DNA of 64,000 nt, taken from positions 620,001 through 684,000 of the forward strand of contig NZ_JAFBDO010000001.1 of the NCBI RefSeq assembly GCF_016908295.1, written 5' to 3'. Made by a program: the position numbers and the translations under genes. This stretch comes from Thalassobacillus pellis (GTDB lineage Bacteria; Bacillota; Bacilli; Bacillales; Halobacillaceae). Positions 51,483-64,000 of this stretch are shown piece after piece (the stretch's first letter is position 1; each line of letters begins with the position of its first letter). Below the pieces are notes generated by a model. It searched no databases and was not told the DNA's origin. It saw only the letters and a list, made by a program, of their open reading frames with translations.

Positions 51483-52502
51483 TTAGAAAAACAGCTCCTT
51501 GATCAATGCGCTGAGGAATATGTTCGCCAGTGCTATCGGCAGAAGTACTTTCCAGCCAAATTCCATCAACTGATCGGCCCTGAGACGCGGGAAGGTAATC
51601 CGCATCCACATAAACAGGAAAACAATAACAATGAACTTGATAGTAAACCACACAGCACCAAGCCCGATTTCATTTAAGCCGATCCCTGGTATCGGTGCGT
51701 TCCATCCGCCGAGGAATAATACTGTAATCAAGGCAGATAAAGCAAAAAGGTAGACGTATTCTGAAAGCATGAAAAACGCCCAGCGGAAGCCCGAGTATTC
51801 GACATGATAACCGGCAACAAGCTCTGATTCTGCTTCAGGCAAGTCAAATGGCGTCCGGTTCAATTCAGCGGTTCCGGCTATCAGGAAAATCAAAAATGCA
51901 ATCGGCTGCAAAAAGATAAATGCGATATTTTCCTGAGCTTGGACAATCTCGACCAGATTCAGGCTTCCTGTAAAAAGAATGATTCCGATGACGGACATGA
52001 CAAGCGGGATTTCATAGGAAATCATCTGTGCGGCTGCCCTCATCCCGCCCATTAAGGCATACTTGTTATTGGATGCCCAACCAGCGGTTACGATTCCAAT
52101 CGTCGAAATACCTGAAATGGCGATATAGTAAAGCAGGCCGACACCGATATCCGTAAACTTGAATGCCTCGGTGAACGGGATGACTGCAATTACCAGAAAA
52201 GCTGGAGCATAGGCGATTACAGGTGCCAGGACGAACAGCGTTTTATCTGCCTGTTTCGGACGAGTGTCTTCTTTTAACAACAGTTTCAGGATATCAGCAA
52301 CGGACTGCAGCAGACCAAACCGGCCGCCTACCCGGTTAGGGCCATGTCTCAGCTGCATGTATCCCATCACCTTTCGTTCAGCGAGGATGGCGAAAGTAAC
52401 AAACCCAAGCGTAATGCTAAGCATCGTCACGCCGAGCCCTGCAAAGATGGCGAAGTTGGTCCAGCTTGGCTGGGATTGCAATAAGGAATCAATCCACGTC
52501 AT
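51483..52502 (-). CDS. nuoH: NADH-quinone oxidoreductase-like subunit H
   Basis: The 339-residue subunit anchors the peripheral arm and forms part of the quinone chamber. It has eight helices, the ERKVMGYMQLRHGPNRVG loop near residue 40, and the acidic AELNRTPFDLPEAESELVAG with the conserved Glu residues. It overlaps the nuoD stop by 1 bp. Confidence 0.96.
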   Translation of the reverse strand: MTWIDSLLQSQPSWTNFAIFAGLGVTMLSITLGFVTFAILAERKVMGYMQLRHGPNRVGGRFGLLQSVADILKLLLKEDTRPKQADKTLFVLAPVIAYAPAFLVIAVIPFTEAFKFTDIGVGLLYYIAISGISTIGIVTAGWASNNKYALMGGMRAAAQMISYEIPLVMSVIGIILFTGSLNLVEIVQAQENIAFIFLQPIAFLIFLIAGTAELNRTPFDLPEAESELVAGYHVEYSGFRWAFFMLSEYVYLFALSALITVLFLGGWNAPIPGIGLNEIGLGAVWFTIKFIVIVFLFMWMRITFPRLRADQLMEFGWKVLLPIALANIFLSALIKELFF

Positions 52503-53602
52503 CAGCCATCAACCTCCCCTAAAACAATGTCCACTCCTCCGAGAATCGTGATCAGATTAGCCATGTTCTCCCCTTTCAACAGCTTGGGAAGAATCTGCAG
52601 GTTATAAAAGGAAGGGCGGCGGAACTTTAATCGATAAGGCTCTTTTTTCCCTTCACTGGCGATATAGCAGCCGATTTCTCCACGTGGAGATTCAATCCGG
52701 ACGAACGCTTCCCCTTTTGGTGCTTTGATGATCCGCGGGACTTTCCCCATGTATTTCCCATCATCTGGGATTTGTTCGACTGCCTGCTCAATGATTTTGA
52801 GGGATTCTTCGATTTCAGCCATCCGGCACTGGTAGCGGGACCAGGCGTCACCACCCTCCCGAGTGATTACATTAAAATCAAATCTGTCGTAAACAGAATA
52901 GGTTTCGTGTTTCCGAAGATCCCATTCGACCCCGGTACAGCGAAGATTCGCCCCGCTGAGTGAATACTGGATCGCTTCTTCTTTTGTATATTTACCGATT
53001 CCTTTAACCCGGTTCAGAAAAATTTCGTTACCTGTAACCAGGTCATGGTAGCCTTTCAATTGCTCGCGCATGTATGGGACGAACTCACGAACCTTTTCCA
53101 GCCAGCCATCAGGGGCATCCCATTTCACCCCGCCAACTCTCATATAGTTGAATGTGAGCCTCGCACCGGACAGCTCATTCAGAAGGTTGATGATCATTTC
53201 CCTCTCTCTGAACGCATATAGGAACGGGCTGACTGCTCCAATATCCAATAAATATGTACCAAACCAGACAAGGTGACTGGCGACTCTTCCTAATTCCATA
53301 GCGAGCACGCGTAAATATTCTGCCCGATCCGGCAGCTCGGCCCCCATCATAGTTTCCACCGCGTGGCAGAGGACATAGTTATTCGTCATAGCAGAAATAT
53401 AATCCATCCGGTCGGTGTAAGGAATGATTTGTGTATATTGCAGGTCTTCTGCCAGTTTTTCTGTACCACGGTGAAGGTAACCGATCACTGGTGTCGCCTC
53501 GACAATCGTCTCCCCATCAACCTTGATGACCAGCCGGAAGACTCCGTGGGTGCTCGGATGCTGTGGACCTACATTCAGCATCATTTCTTCTGTTCGAATC
53601 AT
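52502..53602 (-). CDS. nuoD: NADH-quinone oxidoreductase-like subunit D (49 kDa)
   Basis: The 366-residue subunit contributes the quinone site. It has MMLNVGPQHPSTHGVFRLVI with the conserved His of the quinone loop, IGYLHRGTEKLAE and the C-terminal GGVDIVLGEVDG end. It is separate from NuoC, unlike the fused form in E. coli. The homologue of [NiFe]-hydrogenase large subunit has no nickel cysteines here. Confidence 0.96.
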   Translation of the reverse strand: MIRTEEMMLNVGPQHPSTHGVFRLVIKVDGETIVEATPVIGYLHRGTEKLAEDLQYTQIIPYTDRMDYISAMTNNYVLCHAVETMMGAELPDRAEYLRVLAMELGRVASHLVWFGTYLLDIGAVSPFLYAFREREMIINLLNELSGARLTFNYMRVGGVKWDAPDGWLEKVREFVPYMREQLKGYHDLVTGNEIFLNRVKGIGKYTKEEAIQYSLSGANLRCTGVEWDLRKHETYSVYDRFDFNVITREGGDAWSRYQCRMAEIEESLKIIEQAVEQIPDDGKYMGKVPRIIKAPKGEAFVRIESPRGEIGCYIASEGKKEPYRLKFRRPSFYNLQILPKLLKGENMANLITILGGVDIVLGEVDG

Positions 53603-53607
53603 AATCC

Positions 53608-54666
53608 CTACACCTCCACATCATACGGTTCATAGTCTTTACGCATCGGATGACCGACCCAGTCCTCACCAAGCAGAATACGCTTCAAATCAGGATGGTT
53701 ACGGAAGCGGATACCCAGCAGGTCATAAGCTTCGCACTCCGGCCAGTTCGCTCCCTGCCACAAATCAACAACCGAATCAATTTCCGGATTATCGCGGTCG
53801 ATTTTCACTTTTAAGGCAAGAGATTGAAGGTTTTTGAACGAGAATAGGTGAACATAGACTTCCATATGCGATTCAAAGTCGGTGCCGTGCAGCTCTGATA
53901 AGTAATCGAAACCCAGCTGATCGTTGAATCTCAGGAATTCTGCTATCCTGTGATAAGTATCTCGTTTTGCGACTAGTGTAGGTACATGCTTGGAAAGTCT
54001 GTTGATATAGAAATCCTCGAAGATATCTTCTCCAAGGTGATCTTTCAGTACCTTGACGTATTTATCGAGGAGGGGCTGGTTTGGCGAAGGCTTCTCTTCC
54101 TCCTCTTCCCCCTTATCTGCCGCCTTTTTCTTAGCACGAGCGGCAGCCGCTTTCGCCTTTGCGGCAGCGACTGCTTTTGCTTTTTCGTCCTCCCCATCTG
54201 CTCCTTCGGCTGCTTCCTTTTTCCTTTTTGCCGCAGCCTTGGCTTTTGCGGCAGCTGCTGCTTTTTTCTTTTCTTTGTCTTCCTCTGTGTCAGCGTCCTT
54301 AGGTTCAGCTTCTTGTTCCTTCTGCTTTCTATCCGCTTCAGCAGCTTCTTTTACTGGTTTCTTTTTGGATGATTCTTCATCGGTATCTTCTTTTTTTCCT
54401 GACTCTGTTTCTTTCTGTTCTTTTGCCTTTTTCTTAGCTAATGCAGCCGCTTTCGCTTTTGCTGCTGCGGCAGCTTTTTTCTTTGCAAGCTCCTTGTCCG
54501 ACTCCTTCTCATCACTGGGGTCTTCTTCTTTATCAGGAGCAATTTTTGAGTTTTTCACCTTTTCTTCAGGAGGTTCCTGCTCTGCTTTTTCCCTCTTTAA
54601 TTCTTCTGCTTTAGAACGGGCTTCCTCGGCAGCTTTCTTTTTTTCCAGTTCCTTATCATCACTCAT
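53608..54666 (-). CDS. nuoC: NADH-quinone oxidoreductase-like subunit C with long Lys/Ala/Glu extension
   Basis: The C-terminal 158 residues (about 195-352) are the NuoC (30 kDa) domain, ending [20 protein letters not shown] and DYEPYDVEV. Residues 1-193 are an unusual extension of almost only Lys, Ala, Glu, Asp and Ser, with three similar Ala/Lys blocks (about 63-82, 133-150, 162-182; e.g. [14 protein letters not shown]). Such extensions are known in Bacillus NuoC proteins, but the repeat number varies. It overlaps nuoB by 4 bp and starts with [10 protein letters not shown]. Confidence 0.95.
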   Translation of the reverse strand: MSDDKELEKKKAAEEARSKAEELKREKAEQEPPEEKVKNSKIAPDKEEDPSDEKESDKELAKKKAAAAAKAKAAALAKKKAKEQKETESGKKEDTDEESSKKKPVKEAAEADRKQKEQEAEPKDADTEEDKEKKKAAAAAKAKAAAKRKKEAAEGADGEDEKAKAVAAAKAKAAAARAKKKAADKGEEEEEKPSPNQPLLDKYVKVLKDHLGEDIFEDFYINRLSKHVPTLVAKRDTYHRIAEFLRFNDQLGFDYLSELHGTDFESHMEVYVHLFSFKNLQSLALKVKIDRDNPEIDSVVDLWQGANWPECEAYDLLGIRFRNHPDLKRILLGEDWVGHPMRKDYEPYDVEV

Positions 54667-55181
54667 CGGCTGGTCACCCGCTTTCCTGTCTTAGCTTCGT
54701 AGCGGATTTTTTCCTGCAGTTTATTAATTCCGTATATCAATGCGGCTGGATTCGGAGGGCATCCAGGAATGTACACGTCCACAGGAACGATCTGGTCCAC
54801 ACCCTTCACCACAGCATATGATTTGATATACGGGCCGCCTGCAGTCGCACAGGAGCCCATGGCGATCACATATTTTGGTTCCGGCATTTGATCATACAGC
54901 CTGCGCAATACCGGCGCCATTTTTTTCGTAACCGTGCCAGATACAATCATGACATCTGACTGACGGGGGGAAGTCCGGAAAAAGGAGCCGAAACGGTCAA
55001 GGTCATAATGGGAGGAACCAACCCCCATCATTTCAATGGCACAGCAGGCCAGCCCAAAGGTCATCGGCCATAAGGAATTACTTCTGGCCCAGGCTTTGAC
55101 TTGTTCCAATGTAACCATAAAAACGTTGCGATCCAGTTCAGCTTTTTCATTTGGTGAAATACTCTCCAGATTCAAATCCAT
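54663..55181 (-). CDS. nuoB: NADH-quinone oxidoreductase-like subunit B (cluster N2)
   Basis: The 172-residue subunit carries the terminal 4Fe-4S cluster N2: Cys46 and Cys47 ([10 protein letters not shown]), Cys111 ([10 protein letters not shown]) and Cys141 (YIPGCPPNP), all present. It passes electrons to quinone at the NuoD/NuoH interface. It overlaps nuoA by 10 bp. Confidence 0.97.
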   Translation of the reverse strand: MDLNLESISPNEKAELDRNVFMVTLEQVKAWARSNSLWPMTFGLACCAIEMMGVGSSHYDLDRFGSFFRTSPRQSDVMIVSGTVTKKMAPVLRRLYDQMPEPKYVIAMGSCATAGGPYIKSYAVVKGVDQIVPVDVYIPGCPPNPAALIYGINKLQEKIRYEAKTGKRVTSR

Positions 55182-55546
55182 TGTAGCACCTTCTTTTTCC
55201 AGGCATAAATTAAGCCGATCAAAAGCATCACCACAAAGATAAGCATTTCAATCAGCGCAAATAAACCGAGCTGTTCATAGGCTACAGCCCATGGGTACAG
55301 GAACACGGTTTCGACATCAAAAATGACAAACATGAGAGCAAAAATATAATAGCGGGCGTTGAACTGCACGCGCGCATCCTGAAACGGCTCAATCCCGCTT
55401 TCATAGGTGGTCCTTTTTTGCTCTGATGGGTTATTCGGACGTAATAGCCTGCCAAGTGACAATGCAACAATTGGAAGCAGGATGCCGAGACCAAGAAAGA
55501 TGACCACTACCAGATAACTATTTTGGTAGTTGAATAGATCAGCCAT
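55172..55546 (-). CDS. nuoA: NADH-quinone oxidoreductase-like subunit A
   Basis: The 124-residue membrane subunit has three helices and the conserved loop [20 protein letters not shown] and [16 protein letters not shown]. It is first in the 11-gene nuoABCDHIJKLMN operon; GGGGGAGGGG lies before the ATG. Confidence 0.96.
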   Translation of the reverse strand: MADLFNYQNSYLVVVIFLGLGILLPIVALSLGRLLRPNNPSEQKRTTYESGIEPFQDARVQFNARYYIFALMFVIFDVETVFLYPWAVAYEQLGLFALIEMLIFVVMLLIGLIYAWKKKVLQWI

Positions 55547-55605
55547 TTCCCCTCCCCCTTTTTCTATTTAAATTTTTGAAGATTAGCAATATTGTAATCG
55601 CTATC

Positions 55606-55634
55606 ATTATAGCAAATACTGTATATAGTGTCGA
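55606..55634 (-). promoter_or_regulatory. SigmaA promoter of the nuo operon
   Basis: On the minus strand TCGACA (55629-55634) and TATAAT (55606-55611) are 17 bp apart, with a TGC before the -10. It is 60 bp upstream of nuoA and has no other strong competitor. Confidence 0.75.
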
Positions 55635-55880
55635 TACGAGGCCGATGATATAACAAATATTTACTATTTTTGAGCATTACTCCCTACCTCAACTTTAGCG
55701 GAAACAGAACATGGCTGCTATGACAAATCTCACTTATATGGACATGTATGTGCTGCCCACTAATAGTCTATTATTTATTTTCAGGAAAATGAGTATCAAT
55801 AAAAAAACAGCAGCTGCTGTTTGAATGTCAGCTGCTGCTGGTTGTAGTTTGTCTGATTATTTTACTGCTTTTGCTGATTT

Positions 55881-56074
55881 ACTCACGAATCGCTTGCCGG
55901 CGGATGCTTGCCGCGGGCACGGCCTAAAGCTATGGTCAAGAATATCGCTTGACCACGTGGATCTTCGGCTCGCGCTGTTCCCGCAGGCGTCACCACCTCT
56001 CGCTTATCATGGAATCAACTATGATGTATCAGTATATCGCTATTACTTTAACAGCTACCAATCTAAAAAAGGGC
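55881..56074. repeat. Dispersed 194-bp intergenic element, copy 3
   Basis: Near-identical to copy 1 from ACTCACGAATCGCTTGCCGG to the CTAAAAAAGGG end. The inner stem has shifted to GGTCAAG/CTTGACC (compensated length). The right end merges with a terminator-like hairpin. Confidence 0.9.
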
Positions 56075-56110
56075 GATTTTCTTTTTGATTTTAAAAAAAT
56101 CACCCTTTTT
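56065..56110. terminator. Terminator-like hairpin at the right end of element copy 3
   Basis: AAAAAGGGCGATTTT pairs with AAAAATCACCCTTTTT, with one mismatch, around an A/T-rich loop. It could stop transcripts in either direction between nuo and atp. Confidence 0.5.
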
Positions 56111-56254
56111 CTTGTACAAAAAAATACTACATAAAACCTAAGGTATAGAGTCTCTTAAAACTTAATCAAAAGCGTAACAGCCTTGCCTCTCCTGAAAGGG
56201 TCTCATCGTTTCCTTGTTCAAGGCAATCAGCAATGCGAAAATTTTTTACATACG

Positions 56255-56295
56255 AAAAAAACCACAAAGAAAAATCAACTTCTTCGTGGTTTTTC
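56255..56295 (-). terminator. Terminator of the atp operon
   Basis: AAAAACCACAAAGAA/TTCTTCGTGGTTTTT forms the stem with A and T tracts, 31 bp after the atpC stop. Confidence 0.85.
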
Positions 56296-56325
56296 ATGTT
56301 AAAGAGGCTTATTGGGACAGCCCCA

Positions 56326-56793
<468 letters not shown>

Positions 56794-56811
56794 TCATACT
56801 AGTGCGATTGC

Positions 56812-59136
<2,325 letters not shown>

Positions 59137-59168
59137 TCACCACCCTTTCTAACAAAGGTTGTGTTCCT

Positions 59169-60683
<1,515 letters not shown>

Positions 60684-60692
60684 TCACCCCTA

Positions 60693-61241
60693 TCATCTTT
60701 TGTTTGGCGATACCAGTTTCCGTTCGATGCGTTCCAGCTTACCACTGACAGATCCGTCGTAGATGCGGTTTCCGATCCGGAGCTTCAAGCCGCCAAGGAT
60801 GGAACGGTCCACGATATTCGTGATCTTCAAGGTGTTTTTGCCGATTTTCTTCGCAAAGACATGAGAAATCTGGAGCTTTTCTTCTTCCGTGAGTTCGCGG
60901 ACAGAGTAAACTTTTGCTTCCGCAACCCCTTTGGCATCATTCACTTTATTTATGAAATGATCGATCATTTCTGGAATGATTTCGAGACGGTGTCTATCCA
61001 CTAACAGCATCAATGTGTTAGCAATATCAGCAGAAAGGTTCTTCATGGAAGTACGGATGATGTCTTTCTTCTGATCGTTCGAAATCCTTGGATGCTTCAG
61101 GAAGGTGACGAAGCTTTTATTTGCAGCCCAAACTTCGCGAACAGCACGAAGTTCCTCTTCGTATTGATCCAATTTGTCTTTTTCTTTACCGAGTTGAAAG
61201 AGCGCTTCTGCGTAACGCTTGGATACGACCGTTTCACTCAT
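60693..61241 (-). CDS. atpH: ATP synthase delta subunit
   Basis: The 182-residue OSCP-type stalk subunit links F1 to the b dimer: N-terminal helical domain (KRYAEALFQLGKEKDKLDQY) and C-terminal VDRSILGGLKLRIGNRIYDG. The start overlaps the atpF stop by 4 bp. Confidence 0.95.
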   Translation of the reverse strand: MSETVVSKRYAEALFQLGKEKDKLDQYEEELRAVREVWAANKSFVTFLKHPRISNDQKKDIIRTSMKNLSADIANTLMLLVDRHRLEIIPEMIDHFINKVNDAKGVAEAKVYSVRELTEEEKLQISHVFAKKIGKNTLKITNIVDRSILGGLKLRIGNRIYDGSVSGKLERIERKLVSPNKR

Positions 61242-61762
61242 CGCTCTTCTCCTACCTCTTTGATATACTCATCGATCAACTTCTGCTGATCCTGTTCAGA
61301 CAATTCTTTTTCAATCACTTTACTGGCAATCAGGACGGACAAGGACGCAACCTTGTCTTGCAATGCCTGAATAGCTTTTTCTTTTTCCTGCTCGATTTCT
61401 TCGCGGGCAGAAACTTTGATTCGTTCTGCTTCCGTACGAGCTGAATTGATAATGCTTTGCTCCTGCTGACCAGCAGTCTTTTTAGCTTCTTCAATGATAG
61501 CCTGTGCATCCTGCCTGGTCTTTTTCAGTTCCTCAGAAGCGTCTCTTTGCATTTTTTGTGCTTCTTCGCGGCTTTTTTCCGCTGTATCTATTTCATTGGA
61601 AATATAGCTTTCCCGTTCCTTTAACATGTCCATCAAAGGTCCCCAGGCGAATTTTCCAAGGAGGGCTAATAGAACAAGGAAGAAAATCAATTGGACTAGC
61701 ATGTCTCCTACCATTAAACCGCCTTCTGCACCGATGACCAACCAACCTGTGTATGCTCCCAC
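61238..61762 (-). CDS. atpF: ATP synthase b subunit
   Basis: The 174-residue stalk subunit has one membrane helix (LVQLIFFLVLLALLGKFAWG) and a long charged coiled coil. I take a GTG start six bases after AAAGGAGTG; the longest open frame begins seven codons earlier at an ATG lacking such a site. It precedes atpH with a 4-bp overlap. Confidence 0.94.
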   Translation of the reverse strand: MGAYTGWLVIGAEGGLMVGDMLVQLIFFLVLLALLGKFAWGPLMDMLKERESYISNEIDTAEKSREEAQKMQRDASEELKKTRQDAQAIIEEAKKTAGQQEQSIINSARTEAERIKVSAREEIEQEKEKAIQALQDKVASLSVLIASKVIEKELSEQDQQKLIDEYIKEVGEER

Positions 61763-61945
61763 AGTATTCACTCCTTTCCACATGTTACCGTAACAGGCTT
61801 TACATGAGAAAATTCGGCTTAAGTTGAATTTCCACCTTAAGTCGAAGTTTTAATCTCATCTGCCCGGGTATTAATATGTCGTAGTCATAAAGGAAGGGCG
61901 AAGATCTTCATCTAGACGAACTTCGCCACTAAGAATTGCTTGAAA

Positions 61946-62170
<225 letters not shown>

Positions 62171-62202
62171 TTAAAATATAGAAAGTTTTTATATTCTTTT
62201 AT

Positions 62203-63320
<1,118 letters not shown>

Positions 63321-63321
63321 A

Positions 63322-63555
63322 TTATTGTTCTCCCGTATACTGTCGTACTAAGCGGATTGTTCCGTATGTACCTGCTCCCACCCCTAAGAGGATACCAATA
63401 ATCAAAAAGAGTGGCTGTGTCGCTAGCTGCTCATCAATAAACTTTCCCAGAAACGCGCCGGCCAATGGTCCACCAGCCAGCTGAGACACGATAGCACTCG
63501 TCAGCGCCATAGCTTGAAATGGATTTTTCTGCCTTTTCAAAGCAACCGCTCCCAT
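63322..63555 (-). CDS. atpZ: AtpZ/AtpI family protein
   Basis: The 77-residue two-helix protein matches the AtpZ family: helix 1 AMALTSAIVSQLAGGPLAGA, then GKFIDEQL and helix 2 PLFLIIGILLGVGAGTYGTI. It opens the atp operon. The ATG at 63553-63555 has a poor ribosome binding site (CAGG); a TTG five codons inside is preceded by GGGAG and is an equal candidate. Confidence 0.85.
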   Translation of the reverse strand: MGAVALKRQKNPFQAMALTSAIVSQLAGGPLAGAFLGKFIDEQLATQPLFLIIGILLGVGAGTYGTIRLVRQYTGEQ

Positions 63556-63728
63556 CCTGATTTTGGAGATGGAAAACCTTCGTGATAAAAGTGTGTGAAA
63601 ACCTTATCATGCACACTAAGTAAGCATACAATAGGGGTATTGGGTTGTCAATGAGTTTGTGAGCAAAAATACATATGGATTGACAAATTTCAACAGCACC
63701 TATTTTGCTATTAAATAACCCTTGTTTC

Positions 63729-63756
63729 ATTATATAAAAAATTCCATATTTTTAAA
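63729..63756 (-). promoter_or_regulatory. Candidate promoter of the atp operon
   Basis: On the minus strand TTTAAA (63751-63756) and TATAAT (63729-63734) are 16 bp apart, about 175 bp before atpZ. The -10 is perfect, the -35 weak. Confidence 0.5.
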
Positions 63757-64000
63757 GTGAAACGGTTACAGAATTTCACGGTAATCGCAGGGTTAATTGC
63801 CATAAGTATACATGGAATGGAAAACTTATCTCGTATAAAAATGTGAAAATTTTATGACATTAATGCAGGGTAATTCTGACAAAATACGAGCTGGTTAGAT
63901 CCGTTAGGAGTAACGATGCATGCATGAGGGTATTTAAACCTAAATTGCCTTGTCATTTATGGTATCCTCGTCATGTTTTTGTGCAAAGAAAAGCGGCTTC
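63757..64000. other. Intergenic right edge
   Basis: No gene could be supported. On the minus strand an open frame of 19 codons runs from the window edge (63999) to a TAG at 63940 (KPLFFAQKHDEDTINDKAI) and might be the end of a gene outside the window; it is too short to judge. Confidence 0.3.

Noticed and set aside
54053-54694. 213-codon plus-strand frame opposite nuoC
   Set aside because: It is the mirror of the Lys/Ala/Glu extension (rich in Ala, Phe, Ser); low complexity on one strand keeps the other open.
63940-63999. C-terminal fragment of a gene at the right edge
   Set aside because: Nineteen open codons ending in TAG look protein-like but are too few to call; other frames stop sooner.

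Overview
The window is a Bacillota chromosome segment from an endospore-forming, motile member of the Bacillaceae. Evidence: spoIIIDmbl-flhO-flhP, spoIIQ, spoIID, comK, sinIR, a poly(glycerol phosphate) teichoic acid cluster, and an atp operon in the usual Bacillus order (atpZ-I-B-E-F-H-A-G-D-C). The gene order atp - ywzB/ywmB - murA - spoIID - spoIIQ - spoIIID - mbl - flhOP - fabZ matches the corresponding B. subtilis arc, but an 11-gene nuo operon, absent from B. subtilis, sits between atp and ywzB. That and the protein sequences point to a salt-associated genus near Halobacillus or Virgibacillus; the genus is inference.

Layout. 1-6.1 kb: wall teichoic acid genes (GT4 glucosyltransferase, tagD, tagB, an LCP ligase, opposing tagO). 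6.1-10.5 kb: a 38-codon gene, three paralogous HTH-like/TPR regulators of the RRNPP type (one half-length) and a VanZ protein. 11-13 kb: asnB. 13.2-21.1 kb: two divergent sugar-acid operons, dgoD-eda-kdgK-rpiR leftwards and gntK-gntP-gnd rightwards, with three A/T-tract operators between them. 21.1-24.4 kb: sinIR, pcp, a HEPN-like/CBS protein and a PilZ protein. 24.7-29.2 kb: RND efflux pump and adaptor. 29.4-35.9 kb: mixed small genes including comK, yjfB (SigmaD-type promoter), fabZ, a methyltransferase/FAD-monooxygenase pair. 35.5-44.8 kb: cell shape, flagellar rod and sporulation genes with murA. 45.3-55.5 kb: nuoA-N without nuoE, F and G. 56.3-63.6 kb: the complete F1Fo ATP synthase. Most genes from 24 kb onward lie on the minus strand.

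The unexplained part is intergenic. There are (i) three separate arrays of degenerate units in a 21-bp register (22.73-23.03, 24.48-24.69, 32.69-32.83 kb), (ii) a G/C-rich 15-mer family (core GGTTCTCCCGGGGTG) in one to three copies at four gene ends, (iii) three copies of a 126-197-bp element with a conserved internal stem at 40.7, 45.0 and 55.9 kb, and (iv) a 55-bp A/T-rich element at 30.9 and 35.5 kb with a partial copy at 45.1 kb. None encodes an evident protein; they are the best candidates here for something undescribed. Several start codons below were moved from the longest reading frame to the codon preceded by a proper ribosome binding site. All similarity statements rest on reading by eye; no database or alignment was run.
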